Numbered from the stretch's first letter, positions 26,599-35,655 are shown. The stretch: DNA of 64,000 nt from Chloroflexota bacterium (GCA_023475225.1 JAMCVK010000038.1:1-64000); one strand, 5' to 3'. A program made the numbers and translations. Notes: a model not told the origin generated them from the sequence alone.

Positions 26599-27507
26599 TC
26601 ACACCGCATGATGCGCGCGATAGTATGCCAGGTACTCCCTGGCATAGAGGTCTTTCCCCATCAGAAAATCAATCGCCCGGATTTCCTCGGCCAGGAGCGG
26701 CGTAAACGGATTCACCATCGCCACATCCAACCCCCACGAAACGGCGGCAACCAAGTACGCCAGGTCGATCAACCCAGGCTCCGGCATCAGAAACCCCGCA
26801 TTGCTGATGCCCAGCAGAGTGGATATGCCCAACTCGCGGTGAAAGGCGTCCAGCGTTTGCAGCGTCGTACGCATGGAATCAGGCATGGCTGACGATGGCA
26901 GGCAGACAGCATCAAGAATCACGTCCTCGCGGGGGATGCCATGGTCCTCCGCAGCCTCCACGATTCGCCGTGCGACGTACAGCCGCTCCTCAACCGTCTT
27001 CGGCACTCCCTTCTCGTACACCAGGGACCCGCTCACGGCAGCGCCGTGTTCGACAACGATAGGCAGCATGGCTTCCAGGACGTGGATTTCACCGTTGATA
27101 GAATTGCACAGCGCCTTATGCGGATAGGCGGCCAGGCCTCTGTCCACCACTTCCGGGTCGCGGGAGTCCACCGCAATGGCGCAGCCGGTGGCCTCGTATA
27201 GGGACTTGGTGACTTTGGGCACCAAATCCAACTCGTTCAGGCTGGGCTCCATCAACTGGATATTAACGACTTGAATCCCGATCGCCTGTCCAGCCCTGAC
27301 CAATTCAATGAGGCTGTCAAAGCGCCCTTCGTGTAGCTCTGCCAGCACCTCTGGCTTTCCGTAGTAGTACCCCATCTGGTCGTTGACCAGCAGCGTGGGA
27401 CGCCCTGGCCCGAAGGGGATGACTCCGTAGGCGCACATCAGCGTCCCGGGCGTGTACTTCTCATAGGCTGGCGCTCTTCGTAAACCGGAGGCACACACTG
27501 AACCCAC
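26599..27507 (-). CDS. methyltetrahydrofolate:corrinoid methyltransferase (pterin-binding)
   Basis: 302-residue TIM-barrel protein of the dihydropteroate synthase/MeTr fold, like AcsE, MtgA and MtvA. Pterin-site elements are visible: AIAVDSRDPEVV, CNSINGE, ILDAVCLPSS and LLGISNAGFL. It would transfer methyl groups between the corrinoid proteins of this operon and tetrahydrofolate, sending them into the Wood-Ljungdahl or C1 oxidation pathway. The start GTG 27507 sits beside GGTGAGG; ATG 27438, 23 codons in, lacks a ribosome site. It follows the transporter ATPase gene by 23 bases. Confidence 0.82.
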   Translation of the reverse strand: MGSVCASGLRRAPAYEKYTPGTLMCAYGVIPFGPGRPTLLVNDQMGYYYGKPEVLAELHEGRFDSLIELVRAGQAIGIQVVNIQLMEPSLNELDLVPKVTKSLYEATGCAIAVDSRDPEVVDRGLAAYPHKALCNSINGEIHVLEAMLPIVVEHGAAVSGSLVYEKGVPKTVEERLYVARRIVEAAEDHGIPREDVILDAVCLPSSAMPDSMRTTLQTLDAFHRELGISTLLGISNAGFLMPEPGLIDLAYLVAAVSWGLDVAMVNPFTPLLAEEIRAIDFLMGKDLYAREYLAYYRAHHAV

Positions 27508-27530
27508 CTCACCAAGAAGGGCAGAATCTA

Positions 27531-28616
27531 TCAGATTGTGACTGCCTGTCCAGTCTTCTCATCAAACAAGCGCATCGCTTCCTCCTCGAAACTCAGCCCC
27601 ACCTCCTCGCCAATCCGAGGGCGCACCTGCGGCGGCGTGATCGCCTTCACCAGGCTTCCTCCAACCTCCAGAGTCAGCAGTGTCTCCTTTCCCATCGGCT
27701 CGGATATGTAGACCTTCGCAGGCACTGCCCCCTCCTCAGCGACTTTTCCCACCTTGAGGTCTTCAGGGCGAACTCCCAGGATAAGCCTGTCTATACCTAG
27801 CACGTGCAGCGCGTCCGCGAACCGCGCCGAGACCTGGCGCCGGAATGATGGTGCTCCCAGTTCTCCCTTTTCGTCATCGTATCTGCACTTGATAAAGTTC
27901 ATTGAGGGGCTTCCGATGAAACTCGCCACAAACATGTTTTGGGGCCGCGAATACACTTCCTCTGGCTCACCTTCCTGCTGGATCAGCCCATCCTTCATCA
28001 CCACCAACTTGTCCGCCATGGTCATCGCCTCTGCCTGGTCGTGGGTCACGTAGATGGTGGTGACGCCCAGGTCTTTCTGCAGACGCTTCAGCTCGCCCCT
28101 CATTTCCACGCGCAGCTTGGCGTCTAGGTTGGACAAAGGCTCGTCCATCAGGAACACCTCGGGCTTCCGTACGATAGCCCGGCCCAGCGCCACACGCTGC
28201 ATCTGCCCGCCGGACAACTGTCGCGGCTTCCGGCGCAACAGGGCAGAAAGGCCCAGCAGCGCCGCCGTCTGCTCCACACGTTGTTTGATCTCGCTTTTGG
28301 TAACCTTCCTGGCCTGCAACGGAAAGGCGATGTTTTCAAAAACAGTCATGTGGGGGTAAAGAGCGTAACTCTGGAACACCATGGCGATGTTCCGGTCCCA
28401 CGGAGACACGTCGTTTATCCTTTCGCCTCCGATGAACACCGATCCTTGAGTAGCCTCCTCCAGGCCGGCAATGATCCGCAAAAGCGTCGTCTTGCCGCAC
28501 CCTGACGGGCCTACCAGCACCGTCAATCGCCCGTCTTCAAGGGTCAGCGTTATATCGCCCACGGCGGTAACGTTCCCAAACCTCTTGGTCAAGCCTTCTA
28601 GGCGAACTTCAGCCAT
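27531..28616 (-). CDS. ABC transporter ATPase, MalK/UgpC type
   Basis: 361 residues. Walker A GPSGCGKTT, signature LSGGQMQRVALGRA, Walker B VFLMDEPLSNLD, switch His in YVTHDQAEAM, and a C-terminal TOBE regulatory region (about 240-361). This is the ATPase type that powers CUT1 importers of oligosaccharides, glycerol-3-phosphate and related solutes. It stands with two permease genes and a binding-protein gene in one run, giving a complete importer. Confidence 0.95.
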   Translation of the reverse strand: MAEVRLEGLTKRFGNVTAVGDITLTLEDGRLTVLVGPSGCGKTTLLRIIAGLEEATQGSVFIGGERINDVSPWDRNIAMVFQSYALYPHMTVFENIAFPLQARKVTKSEIKQRVEQTAALLGLSALLRRKPRQLSGGQMQRVALGRAIVRKPEVFLMDEPLSNLDAKLRVEMRGELKRLQKDLGVTTIYVTHDQAEAMTMADKLVVMKDGLIQQEGEPEEVYSRPQNMFVASFIGSPSMNFIKCRYDDEKGELGAPSFRRQVSARFADALHVLGIDRLILGVRPEDLKVGKVAEEGAVPAKVYISEPMGKETLLTLEVGGSLVKAITPPQVRPRIGEEVGLSFEEEAMRLFDEKTGQAVTI

Positions 28617-28635
28617 TTGGCCACCTCACATCCTA

Positions 28636-29568
28636 TCAGTACTTGACAGCACCCGCTGTCAAGCCTCTGATCACCCATCTCTGGAACACGAAGGTGATGA
28701 ACGCTACAAGGACCACGGATAAAATGATGGCCGCCGATATCCAGGTCCACTCGTAGCGGAACTGCACAGAGAAATTCAGCATGGCCGCAGGAACAGTTTG
28801 CACTGATGGAATGCCCATTGTGACCGCAGAGGCGAGCATAAACTCACCCCAGGAGCCGAGGAAGGCAAAAACCCCGGCCGAGAACAGTCCTGGCGCCGCC
28901 AGGGGCAAGATCACTCGCCAGTAAATCTTGAGGGGCTTGTAGCCATCCATCTTCGCAGCGTCCTCCAGTTCAAAGGGCAGTTCAGCGAAATAGCAGGCGA
29001 GCAGCCACGTAGCTATGGGCACGTTGTAGAAGATGTTCGGGATGATCATCGCCAGGAGCGTGCGCAAGAGCCCCAGCGACTGCATGAGCATAAAGGTCGG
29101 GGCAATGGTTACCGCGATGGGAATCATCGCCCCTAACTGCAAAAAGAGCAGAGACTGTATCTTGTACTTGAACCGAAGGCGGGCGATGGCATAGGCTGAT
29201 AGCGAAGAGATCAAAAGGCTAAAGACCGCAACGGAAAACGAGACGATGAGACTATTGCGCAGGGGGGTCAGAAAATTAAGACTCTTGACCACCTTGGCCT
29301 GTTCAGCAGGGAGCACCATGCCGCTCAGGCTTGAACTTTCCAGTTCGGCAACGTCAATGACACCCAATACGGCCCGGTAAGCCTGCAATGTGGGTTTAGA
29401 AGGCCATAGCTCAAGGGGGAGCATGTACTCTGCCCCCCTCGGCTTAAGGGAGGTGCTGAGACTGTAGTACAGTGGCGTCAGGCAAAAGACGGCGATAAGG
29501 ACCGTGACCACCACATACATCATACAATTGGATTGCTTTCTGTAACGATAACTTATTCCTCTCTTCAT
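28636..29568 (-). CDS. ABC transporter permease, CUT1 type (MalG/UgpE-like)
   Basis: 310-residue inner-membrane protein with about six transmembrane segments, the first at residues 14-35. The ATPase-docking EAA loop is visible as FELEDAAKMDGYKPLKIYWR, and the C-terminus FVFQRWVIRGLTAGAVKY is typical of MalG-like subunits. The start overlaps the end of the other permease gene by four bases. Confidence 0.93.
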   Translation of the reverse strand: MKRGISYRYRKQSNCMMYVVVTVLIAVFCLTPLYYSLSTSLKPRGAEYMLPLELWPSKPTLQAYRAVLGVIDVAELESSSLSGMVLPAEQAKVVKSLNFLTPLRNSLIVSFSVAVFSLLISSLSAYAIARLRFKYKIQSLLFLQLGAMIPIAVTIAPTFMLMQSLGLLRTLLAMIIPNIFYNVPIATWLLACYFAELPFELEDAAKMDGYKPLKIYWRVILPLAAPGLFSAGVFAFLGSWGEFMLASAVTMGIPSVQTVPAAMLNFSVQFRYEWTWISAAIILSVVLVAFITFVFQRWVIRGLTAGAVKY

Positions 29569-30461
29569 TCCTTGAACCTCAGATTCTGGCGAATCCTAGA
29601 CAGGTAAAAGAGGGCGAGCCCGATAATGATGGCGAAAACAACGATAGCGTAGGCAGATCCCAGCCCGAACTTCCCGTAAGTGAAGTAGTATTTATAGGCG
29701 AAGGAACTGAGCGTTTCTGTTGCAGTTCCAGGCCCCCCACCCGTCAAGCCGTAGACGAGGTCAAAGGTGCGCAGGGCATCTATTCCCCGGAACAGAAGCG
29801 CTACCAGTATCGTGGGGAGGAGCAAGGGTAGTGTCACCCTCCAGAACCGAAACCATGCCCGGGCCCCATCCACTTTTGCGGCATCATAGACGTCTTGGGG
29901 AATTGCCGCCAGTCCCCCAAGTAGGAAGATGGCCATAATGGAGGCGTTCTTCCATACGTCCGCGAAGATAAGGCTGTGCATCGCCAACAACGGATCTGTT
30001 AAGAACAGAGGGGGCTTGCTGACGATGCCCATTCTGGTTAAGACGTAGCCAAACAACCCCACGTCCGGGTGAAACAACCATCTCCATATCATTGCATTGA
30101 TGATCGGAGGTATGACCCAAGGCATCACGATGATCGCCCGCAAGATGCCTCCGAGCCCACGCGGAACCCAGAAGGTAGCCATGGCCATCGCCAGTCCCAC
30201 ACAGAGTTCAAGGCCCGTGGCCATGATTGTGAAATACAGGGTAAAGTACATGGACTGCCAGAAATAAGTACTGTGGAATACGACCCAGTAGTTGCGCAGC
30301 CACACAAAAGGCTGCTGCCTCCAATCCGCTGTGTATTGCAAATTATAGAGACTGTAAATCCCTGTCTGGACGATCTGATAGTAGTAAAAGACGATCACGC
30401 CGATGAAGGCTGGGAGGAGGAAAAGGAAGGCAATTTCTGGCTCGCGCAGTCTTATCCTCAT
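29565..30461 (-). CDS. ABC transporter permease, CUT1 type (MalF/UgpA-like)
   Basis: 298-residue inner-membrane protein with about six transmembrane segments. Typical N-terminus with FLLPAFIGVIVFYYYQIVQT, EAA loop AIPQDVYDAAKVDGARAWFR, and LTGGGPGTATETLSSFAYK before the last helices, as in sugar and glycerol-phosphate importers. It pairs with the downstream permease. Confidence 0.93.
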   Translation of the reverse strand: MRIRLREPEIAFLFLLPAFIGVIVFYYYQIVQTGIYSLYNLQYTADWRQQPFVWLRNYWVVFHSTYFWQSMYFTLYFTIMATGLELCVGLAMAMATFWVPRGLGGILRAIIVMPWVIPPIINAMIWRWLFHPDVGLFGYVLTRMGIVSKPPLFLTDPLLAMHSLIFADVWKNASIMAIFLLGGLAAIPQDVYDAAKVDGARAWFRFWRVTLPLLLPTILVALLFRGIDALRTFDLVYGLTGGGPGTATETLSSFAYKYYFTYGKFGLGSAYAIVVFAIIIGLALFYLSRIRQNLRFKE

Positions 30462-30587
30462 CTTTTTCGCACCAGTTCTGCAGAGATCATTTTATGGCCG
30501 TATCCACCGCAAACGGAGTGCCGGGCTTTGAGGTTCCTGCGGACTCGCCCCGGATGCCCCAAAGCCCAGCACCTTTAATTGTTCGCG

Positions 30588-31973
30588 TCACTTGCTTGTG
30601 ACAAGGTCAATCCTGGAGCAGGCGTCGTTAAGAGCAGCCTTTGGCGCCTTTAGGCCGGTGAGCGCCCCATGGATTTCTTCCATGAGGATATCAGCAATCT
30701 CCGGATAGTGAGGGTTGGAGAGCGGAGCCAGTGCCGTCTTCGCCACCGCCTCTATGAGCGGCATGTGCGGGTTGTTCTTGATCACATCCGCATCCTTGTA
30801 CACATCCATGTGGGCTTGTACCGGCCCTTGGGAGAGGTTAAAGTCCTTCTGAACAGGGAAGTCAAACATGATCTCCAGGACTTTCAGGGCCGCGTCCTTG
30901 CTGTCGGAGAATTTGCTGATGCTGAATGCCCAGCCCTCGTATGTGCCTGAGTGCCTTCCACCAGGTTGAGCCGGATTGGGTATGAAGTCCCACTTCCCCC
31001 CAATCTTGGACTTCTTCGGGTCGTCGAGCCAGAACAACATATCCTGCCGCCCTGTGTGGAAGATGGCCTGTCCACTGACAAAGCGCACCATGGAATCCTC
31101 TTCTTTCCACGATGCGACTTCCGCGGGTGAGATGCCGTCCTTGATGAGGTTGACCATGTACTCCAATGCGGCCAGGGCCTGCGGAGAGTTCATGGCGCAT
31201 TTGCCCTTGTCATCTAAGTACTTCCCGCCAAAGCCGTAGAGGTATTCAAACCAGCGGTTGACCAGCGCCACGTCCTTCTTACCAGACCATGTCCAGCCGG
31301 TCATACCTGGTTCCTTCGGCAAGATGGCCTTACAGATCTTGACGACATCATCATACGTCTCAGGTGGCTTGAATCCATACTTCTCCAGCAAGTCTTTGCG
31401 GTAGTACAACCCGCCGATGCCTCCCCACCACGGGCCAAGGCCCAGCAGTTTCCCCTTGTAGGTGTGCGCCTCCAGGTAGGCCGGAATCAACTTGCTCAGA
31501 ATCTTGGAGTCCACATCCGGCGGAACCCCGTCGTTCAGCGGCTCAAGCCATCCCGCCTCGCCGAACTCCGCAGTCCAGTACCCGCCGACGCCGAGGATGT
31601 CCACGGTCGGATCTTTGGCCATAAACCAGGTGACGTACATGTCATGCCAGGTTCTCGCCTCGGTGGACGTGACGAGCAGTTCCACGTTGATGTCGGGGTA
31701 TTTTGCTGCCACGGCTTTCTTGATGGCGTCTATGGGAGGGGCTGCGGGCCCAAAGGTCATGTTGAAGTAGTTGTTGTAGGCGATGGTGACAGTCCTCTTC
31801 GGGACTAACACAGTTACGGGGACCGGGACGGTCTCCTTGACCACTACCGTTTCCTTCTTCTCGATCACCTGCGGTGTAGGTGTGGCAGCAGGGGGAGCAG
31901 GAGCGCAAGCGGCCAGCGTGGAAAGCGCCACCAACAGGGTAAGGACTACCAACCATTTTTCTTTTCGGAACAT
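30588..31973 (-). CDS. extracellular solute-binding lipoprotein (family 1)
   Basis: About 461 residues. A lipoprotein signal with lipobox LAAC is followed by a Pro/Ala-rich linker and a two-lobed binding domain (YNNYFNMTFGPAAPP at its start; VNLIKDGISPAEVASWKEEDSMVRF is typical of family 1 sugar-binding proteins). It captures the solute outside the cell. Two adjacent ATG codons (31976 and 31973) follow AAGGAGGAAG; the second has better spacing. It is the first gene of the long operon, after a leader of about 310 bases. Confidence 0.9.
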   Translation of the reverse strand: MFRKEKWLVVLTLLVALSTLAACAPAPPAATPTPQVIEKKETVVVKETVPVPVTVLVPKRTVTIAYNNYFNMTFGPAAPPIDAIKKAVAAKYPDINVELLVTSTEARTWHDMYVTWFMAKDPTVDILGVGGYWTAEFGEAGWLEPLNDGVPPDVDSKILSKLIPAYLEAHTYKGKLLGLGPWWGGIGGLYYRKDLLEKYGFKPPETYDDVVKICKAILPKEPGMTGWTWSGKKDVALVNRWFEYLYGFGGKYLDDKGKCAMNSPQALAALEYMVNLIKDGISPAEVASWKEEDSMVRFVSGQAIFHTGRQDMLFWLDDPKKSKIGGKWDFIPNPAQPGGRHSGTYEGWAFSISKFSDSKDAALKVLEIMFDFPVQKDFNLSQGPVQAHMDVYKDADVIKNNPHMPLIEAVAKTALAPLSNPHYPEIADILMEEIHGALTGLKAPKAALNDACSRIDLVTSK

Positions 31974-31988
31974 CATCTTCCTCCTTAC

Positions 31989-32022
31989 GAGACACGCTAC
32001 AAACTGAGACACACTACAAACA
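31989..32022. repeat. 17-bp tandem repeat in the operon leader
   Basis: Two tandem units, GAGACACGCTACAAACT and GAGACACACTACAAACA, lie just upstream of the binding-protein ribosome site, within the 5' leader. They differ at two positions. Possible regulatory or accidental duplication. No riboswitch consensus was recognised in the leader. Confidence 0.7.
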
Positions 32023-32289
32023 GCCAACCATCAACCGATACTCGCTGGTTACAAATTGTCCTGTCTGGTCTCTGCACCACCTCCTTTCAGATTGCGCCAC
32101 ACACCACAGCACCATGCTCATCACGAAGGTGGACGGGTGTTGGTGCGCTCCAACTGGGTCGTCCCTCTGAGACAGCCTGGCTAGCGTGGCTAAGGTGCTG
32201 GGTTGCCTGATCATCTGCGCCACCATACGCTGCGGAGAACCAATAATTCGCCAGCCAGGTTAGGAGGATATAACGTCTTCTCATCAGGA

Positions 32290-32321
32290 TGTATTATACA
32301 CCAAGCCACGATTTTTGTCAA
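32290..32321 (-). promoter_or_regulatory. sigma70 promoter of the 17-gene catabolic operon
   Basis: On the minus strand: TTGACA (32316-32321), 17-base spacer, TATAAT (32293-32298), a full consensus match. The -10 is embedded in TGTATTATACA (32290-32300), an inverted repeat with 5-base arms, a likely repressor site for the GntR/HutC protein encoded at the other end of the cluster. Predicted transcript start is near 32286. Confidence 0.8.
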
Positions 32322-32429
32322 TACACTCTCCTCTTGTAAGTTATTTGCTTCTTGCACGAGAGCCTATTGCTTTCTTCCCCCTCTTGCAACTGCGAACTCT
32401 TGAACGCATCCATGAGTCATATCGCACCC

Positions 32430-32458
32430 TTGGTTTTTGTGTGGTGGAGTGCTATAAT
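32430..32458 (+). promoter_or_regulatory. sigma70-type promoter of ilvE
   Basis: TTGGTT (32430-32435), 17-base spacer, TATAAT (32453-32458). It points to ilvE with a leader of about 25 bases and lies back to back with the catabolic operon promoter. The rest of the 32028-32490 gap holds the operon leader and nothing else I recognise. Confidence 0.7.
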
Positions 32459-32490
32459 TTGCGGCAAGCAAATGCTTCGGAGGGATATCA

Positions 32491-33417
32491 ATGACAATCT
32501 ATGTCTATTTTGAGGGTCGCTTCGTTCCCTTGAGCGAGGCCAAGGTGGGAATCATGACCCATGCCCTTCACTACGGAACAGGTTGCTTTGAGGGGATACG
32601 CGCCTACTGGAATGCCGATGAGGAACAGCTCTACCTCTTCCGTATGCGGGAACACTATGAGCGCATGGTTAGGTCGACTAAGGTCCTGAAAATTAAGCTG
32701 CCTCTGAGTGTAGAGGAGCTATGTGATATCACTGTGGAACTTGTTCGTCGGAATGGCTACCGGGAGGATGTCTATATTCGCCCCCTGGCTTACAAGAGTA
32801 CACAGGAGGTAGGCGTCCGTTTGCACGGACTGGACGATGGCTTTGCCATCTATACTACCCCCTTTGGACCCTATCTCGAGCCTGAGGGCATCCGCTGCCG
32901 GACCTCCTCTTGGCGACGCGTCAGCGATGCAGCTATCCCGGCGCGGGCAAAGATCACCGGGCTCTACGTCAACTCCGCTTTGGCCAAGAGCGAGGCGGTG
33001 GAGGAGGGCTACGACGAGGCCATAATGTTGACCGAGAATGGGCACGTTTCTGAGGGGAGTGCTGAGAATCTTTTTATCGTCTCCAATGGGCGCTTGATCA
33101 CGCCACCCCTCTCTGACGATATCCTTGAAGGTATTACCCGTGATACGATCATCGAGCTCAGTCGTGAGGAGTACGGTATCGTTACCATTGAGCGCTCCAT
33201 CGATCGCAGTGAGCTCTACACGGCCAATGAATGCTTCCTTTGTGGAACCGGTGCCGAAATCTCCCCCGTGAGAGAGATCGATCGACGACCGATCGGCAGC
33301 GGTCGGGTGGGTTCGCTCACTAGAAAGTTGCAATCGCTTTACTCCGATATCGTCCATGGTCGCCATCCGAAGTATCGTCACTGGTGTAGCCCCGTTTACC
33401 AGAAGGTGACGGCCTAG
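32491..33417 (+). CDS. ilvE: branched-chain amino acid aminotransferase
   Basis: 308-residue class IV PLP aminotransferase converting 2-oxo acids of valine, leucine and isoleucine to the amino acids. Features: FVPLSEAKVGIMTHALHYGTG near the start, the Schiff-base Lys in ARAKITGLYVNSALAKSEA, EGSAENLFIV and ITRDTIIELSREEYG, and LCGTGAEISPV at the phosphate site. The ribosome site GGAGGGATATCA precedes ATG 32491. D-amino acid aminotransferase and aminodeoxychorismate lyase are related folds, but length and motifs favour IlvE. Confidence 0.92.
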   Translation: MTIYVYFEGRFVPLSEAKVGIMTHALHYGTGCFEGIRAYWNADEEQLYLFRMREHYERMVRSTKVLKIKLPLSVEELCDITVELVRRNGYREDVYIRPLAYKSTQEVGVRLHGLDDGFAIYTTPFGPYLEPEGIRCRTSSWRRVSDAAIPARAKITGLYVNSALAKSEAVEEGYDEAIMLTENGHVSEGSAENLFIVSNGRLITPPLSDDILEGITRDTIIELSREEYGIVTIERSIDRSELYTANECFLCGTGAEISPVREIDRRPIGSGRVGSLTRKLQSLYSDIVHGRHPKYRHWCSPVYQKVTA

Positions 33418-33436
33418 TGGCGTCCCAGGGGCATAG

Positions 33437-34411
33437 ATGGAAGCGAAGGAAGATTTAAGGGCGCCCGTCCTAGAGGGTGCCATCTGGCGCCCTTCCTTGC
33501 TTAAAGGAGGGCTGCTTCTCTTCGGGTCGATACTGCTCATCCTGGCCAGTGGTGCTTTCCTGGCCCTCCTTTTGTTGACCAATCCTGTCAGCCTGCTCTC
33601 TTTTTTTCTCGGACTAGGAATCATCAGCTTCTTTGCTCTCCTCATCCTGCACGCTTATTGGTTGTATGGCCTCGTGAGCCTGAGGTACACCTTAGGGGAG
33701 GATGCCCTGACCATCAGTTGGATGAAACAGCGTGAGGTGATCCCACTTGCCAGCGTCGTAGCAGTGGTCCCTGGAGATTCGCTGCGGTTACTGGCACGCC
33801 CCATTCACTGGCCTGGTTACCACGTGGCCCATCTCCCCTTAGATCTGGAGGACAAGCAGCGCGGACTTCTCCCCGAGAACCTTAAGGCTACGGCTTTTTA
33901 TGCTACTTCTCTTAATCTAAGGGCGATGGTCTTAGTAGCGACCACTAGCCGTTATTATGTCCTCACCCCCCAGGATAGGAATGGCTTTCTGAACAAGATT
34001 AGAGCGGCCCTGGTCAGAACCGGTCGAAAGGCGTCTTCTGCCGCAGTCCATCCGCTGACCATTCGGCCGTCCTTTTATGGGCTGCCCTTTTGGACCGATC
34101 AGGTGGTCTTAATCATCCTGGGCATAGCGGTCTTGCTGAATGCCTTTCTCTTCGCCTATGTCACCTTCAAGTATCCAACACTCCCCCCACTTCTGCCCCT
34201 GCATTACAACTCCCTTGGCGAGGTGGACATCATTGGGAGACGGGTGGAGGTCTTTCGGATGCCAGCCATAGGGGCAGCTGTTCTCCTGGCCGATGCTCTC
34301 TTAGGGCTGCTCCTCCATGCCAAGGAGAGATTAGCAGCCTATTTATTGCTTAGCACGGCTGTCCTTGTCCAATTGCTCTTCGCCGTAGCCATCGTAACCA
34401 TCGTCTATTAA
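33437..34411 (+). CDS. membrane protein with bacterial PH-like and DUF1648-like parts
   Basis: 324 residues. Two N-terminal transmembrane segments (residues about 24-48 and 53-80) are followed by a soluble PH-like region (YTLGEDALTISWMKQREVIPLASV), then two or three C-terminal membrane helices with PTLPPLLPLHYNSLGEVD, the DUF1648 signature, between them. Proteins of this design are common in Gram-positive and Chloroflexota genomes, with no assigned role. It begins 19 bases after ilvE and is probably cotranscribed. Confidence 0.7.
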   Translation: MEAKEDLRAPVLEGAIWRPSLLKGGLLLFGSILLILASGAFLALLLLTNPVSLLSFFLGLGIISFFALLILHAYWLYGLVSLRYTLGEDALTISWMKQREVIPLASVVAVVPGDSLRLLARPIHWPGYHVAHLPLDLEDKQRGLLPENLKATAFYATSLNLRAMVLVATTSRYYVLTPQDRNGFLNKIRAALVRTGRKASSAAVHPLTIRPSFYGLPFWTDQVVLIILGIAVLLNAFLFAYVTFKYPTLPPLLPLHYNSLGEVDIIGRRVEVFRMPAIGAAVLLADALLGLLLHAKERLAAYLLLSTAVLVQLLFAVAIVTIVY

Positions 34412-34422
34412 ACGGTTATCGG

Positions 34423-34998
34423 TTAAGGATCGGCGACCAGCCTCTGGCCGGCCAGGAAGGCCTCGTGCAGAGCGGTTGGATGGTGGGTTATATCCCCCTT
34501 TTCGTCTATGCCGTTGAACAGGAGCTCGTCAGCATAGACGACATCGATGCTTTTGAACCAGGCCTTGACCGTGCGAATGGCTGGCTCGAAGATATCTGGC
34601 CGTTTGAAGCCGGCCGTGCTGATGAATAGCCCCTTGCGCTCATTGGAGTGAGTAGCTACCTTGAGCTTCAGGCGATACTTGAGAACCCACAAAGCCTGGC
34701 AACGGTCGATCATCGCCTTAGTTTGAGCAGTCACGCCCAGGAAGAAGATGGGTGAGGCCAGGATTAAACGATCCAGTTCCCGTAGCTGCTGGTGGAGCTT
34801 CAGCATATCGTCCTTGACGACGCATTGACCGGAGGACAAGCAGCCATCGCAGTGTTGACAAGGGCGAATTTTCAATCTATTAAGAAAGATCTTCTCGACG
34901 GCTGCTCCCTGTTCGGCAGCCCCCGCTAGGGCTTGCTCCAAAAGGAGAGCGGTGTTGCCCCCTACTCTAGGGCTTCCTGCCAGTCCAAGTACTTTCAT
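34423..34998 (-). CDS. NADPH-dependent FMN reductase / iron-sulfur flavoprotein-like
   Basis: 191-residue flavodoxin-fold protein. FMN-binding start GLAGSPRVGGNTALLLEQAL and a compact cysteine motif CQHCDGCLSSGQC, where iron-sulfur flavoproteins carry their [4Fe-4S] cluster, followed by ASPIFFLGVTAQTKAMIDR. Likely an electron-transfer flavoprotein or quinone reductase in the cytoplasm. It converges on the upstream membrane-protein gene; no operon partner. Confidence 0.82.
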   Translation of the reverse strand: MKVLGLAGSPRVGGNTALLLEQALAGAAEQGAAVEKIFLNRLKIRPCQHCDGCLSSGQCVVKDDMLKLHQQLRELDRLILASPIFFLGVTAQTKAMIDRCQALWVLKYRLKLKVATHSNERKGLFISTAGFKRPDIFEPAIRTVKAWFKSIDVVYADELLFNGIDEKGDITHHPTALHEAFLAGQRLVADP

Positions 34999-35256
34999 CC
35001 TTCTCTCAAATGGAGATGGGATCGCGGGGCAAAGGCTTTCTTGACCGATAAAGCATTCTGCCTGTAGCTTCTCTCAGGGAAACGACTCTTGGCAGTCAAT
35101 TGTGGCATAAGACGACTCAAAAGGCAATCATCCGTTTTCACCCATCTTGACGGTAGCCTGGACTGCGGGTTATGATGTGCCCGCCTCAGGCATATGGCAG
35201 GTGTTATAGAGGTGCACAATGTGGCCGATTCTAGATTGAGGTAGAGGTATGATATA

Positions 35257-35655
35257 GTGACGACACGACTGATTGTTGTGACCAGGGAAAAGGTGGCGGT
35301 GGAAGATATCACGGCCAGGGTTCAGGAGGTAGTCAAAAGTAGTGGTGTGCAGGATGGGGTCTGTTACGTCTTCGTGCCCCATACTACGGCCGGCATAACC
35401 ATCAATGATAATTCCGATCCAAACGTTGCCTACGATCTGCTCTCTCAATTGGATGAGGTGGTCCCTTTGCGCGGTATTTATCATCATCCTGAAGGAAACG
35501 CCGCTGCACACATCAAGGCCAGTCTGCTTGGTTTCTCGGAGACCCTGTTCATATCTGCTGGTCGTCTTCTTCTGGGCACCTGGCAGGCGCTCTTCCTTTG
35601 TGAATTCGATGGCCCCAGGCAACGATCAGTCTACGTGAAGATTGTGCCCGCCTGA
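35257..35655 (+). CDS. YjbQ family (UPF0047) protein
   Basis: 132 residues, full family length. Conserved HTTAGITINDNSDP, GNAAAHIKASLLG, LLLGTWQALFLCEFDGPR. The family is described as having weak thiamine phosphate synthase activity; the main role is unclear. GTG 35257 follows GAGGTAGAGG. It is a single gene ahead of trxB. Confidence 0.85.
   Translation: MTTRLIVVTREKVAVEDITARVQEVVKSSGVQDGVCYVFVPHTTAGITINDNSDPNVAYDLLSQLDEVVPLRGIYHHPEGNAAAHIKASLLGFSETLFISAGRLLLGTWQALFLCEFDGPRQRSVYVKIVPA

Noticed and set aside
31977-32286. Cobalamin riboswitch in the operon leader
   Set aside because: Expected because the operon uses corrinoids, but I could not find a convincing B12-box sequence.
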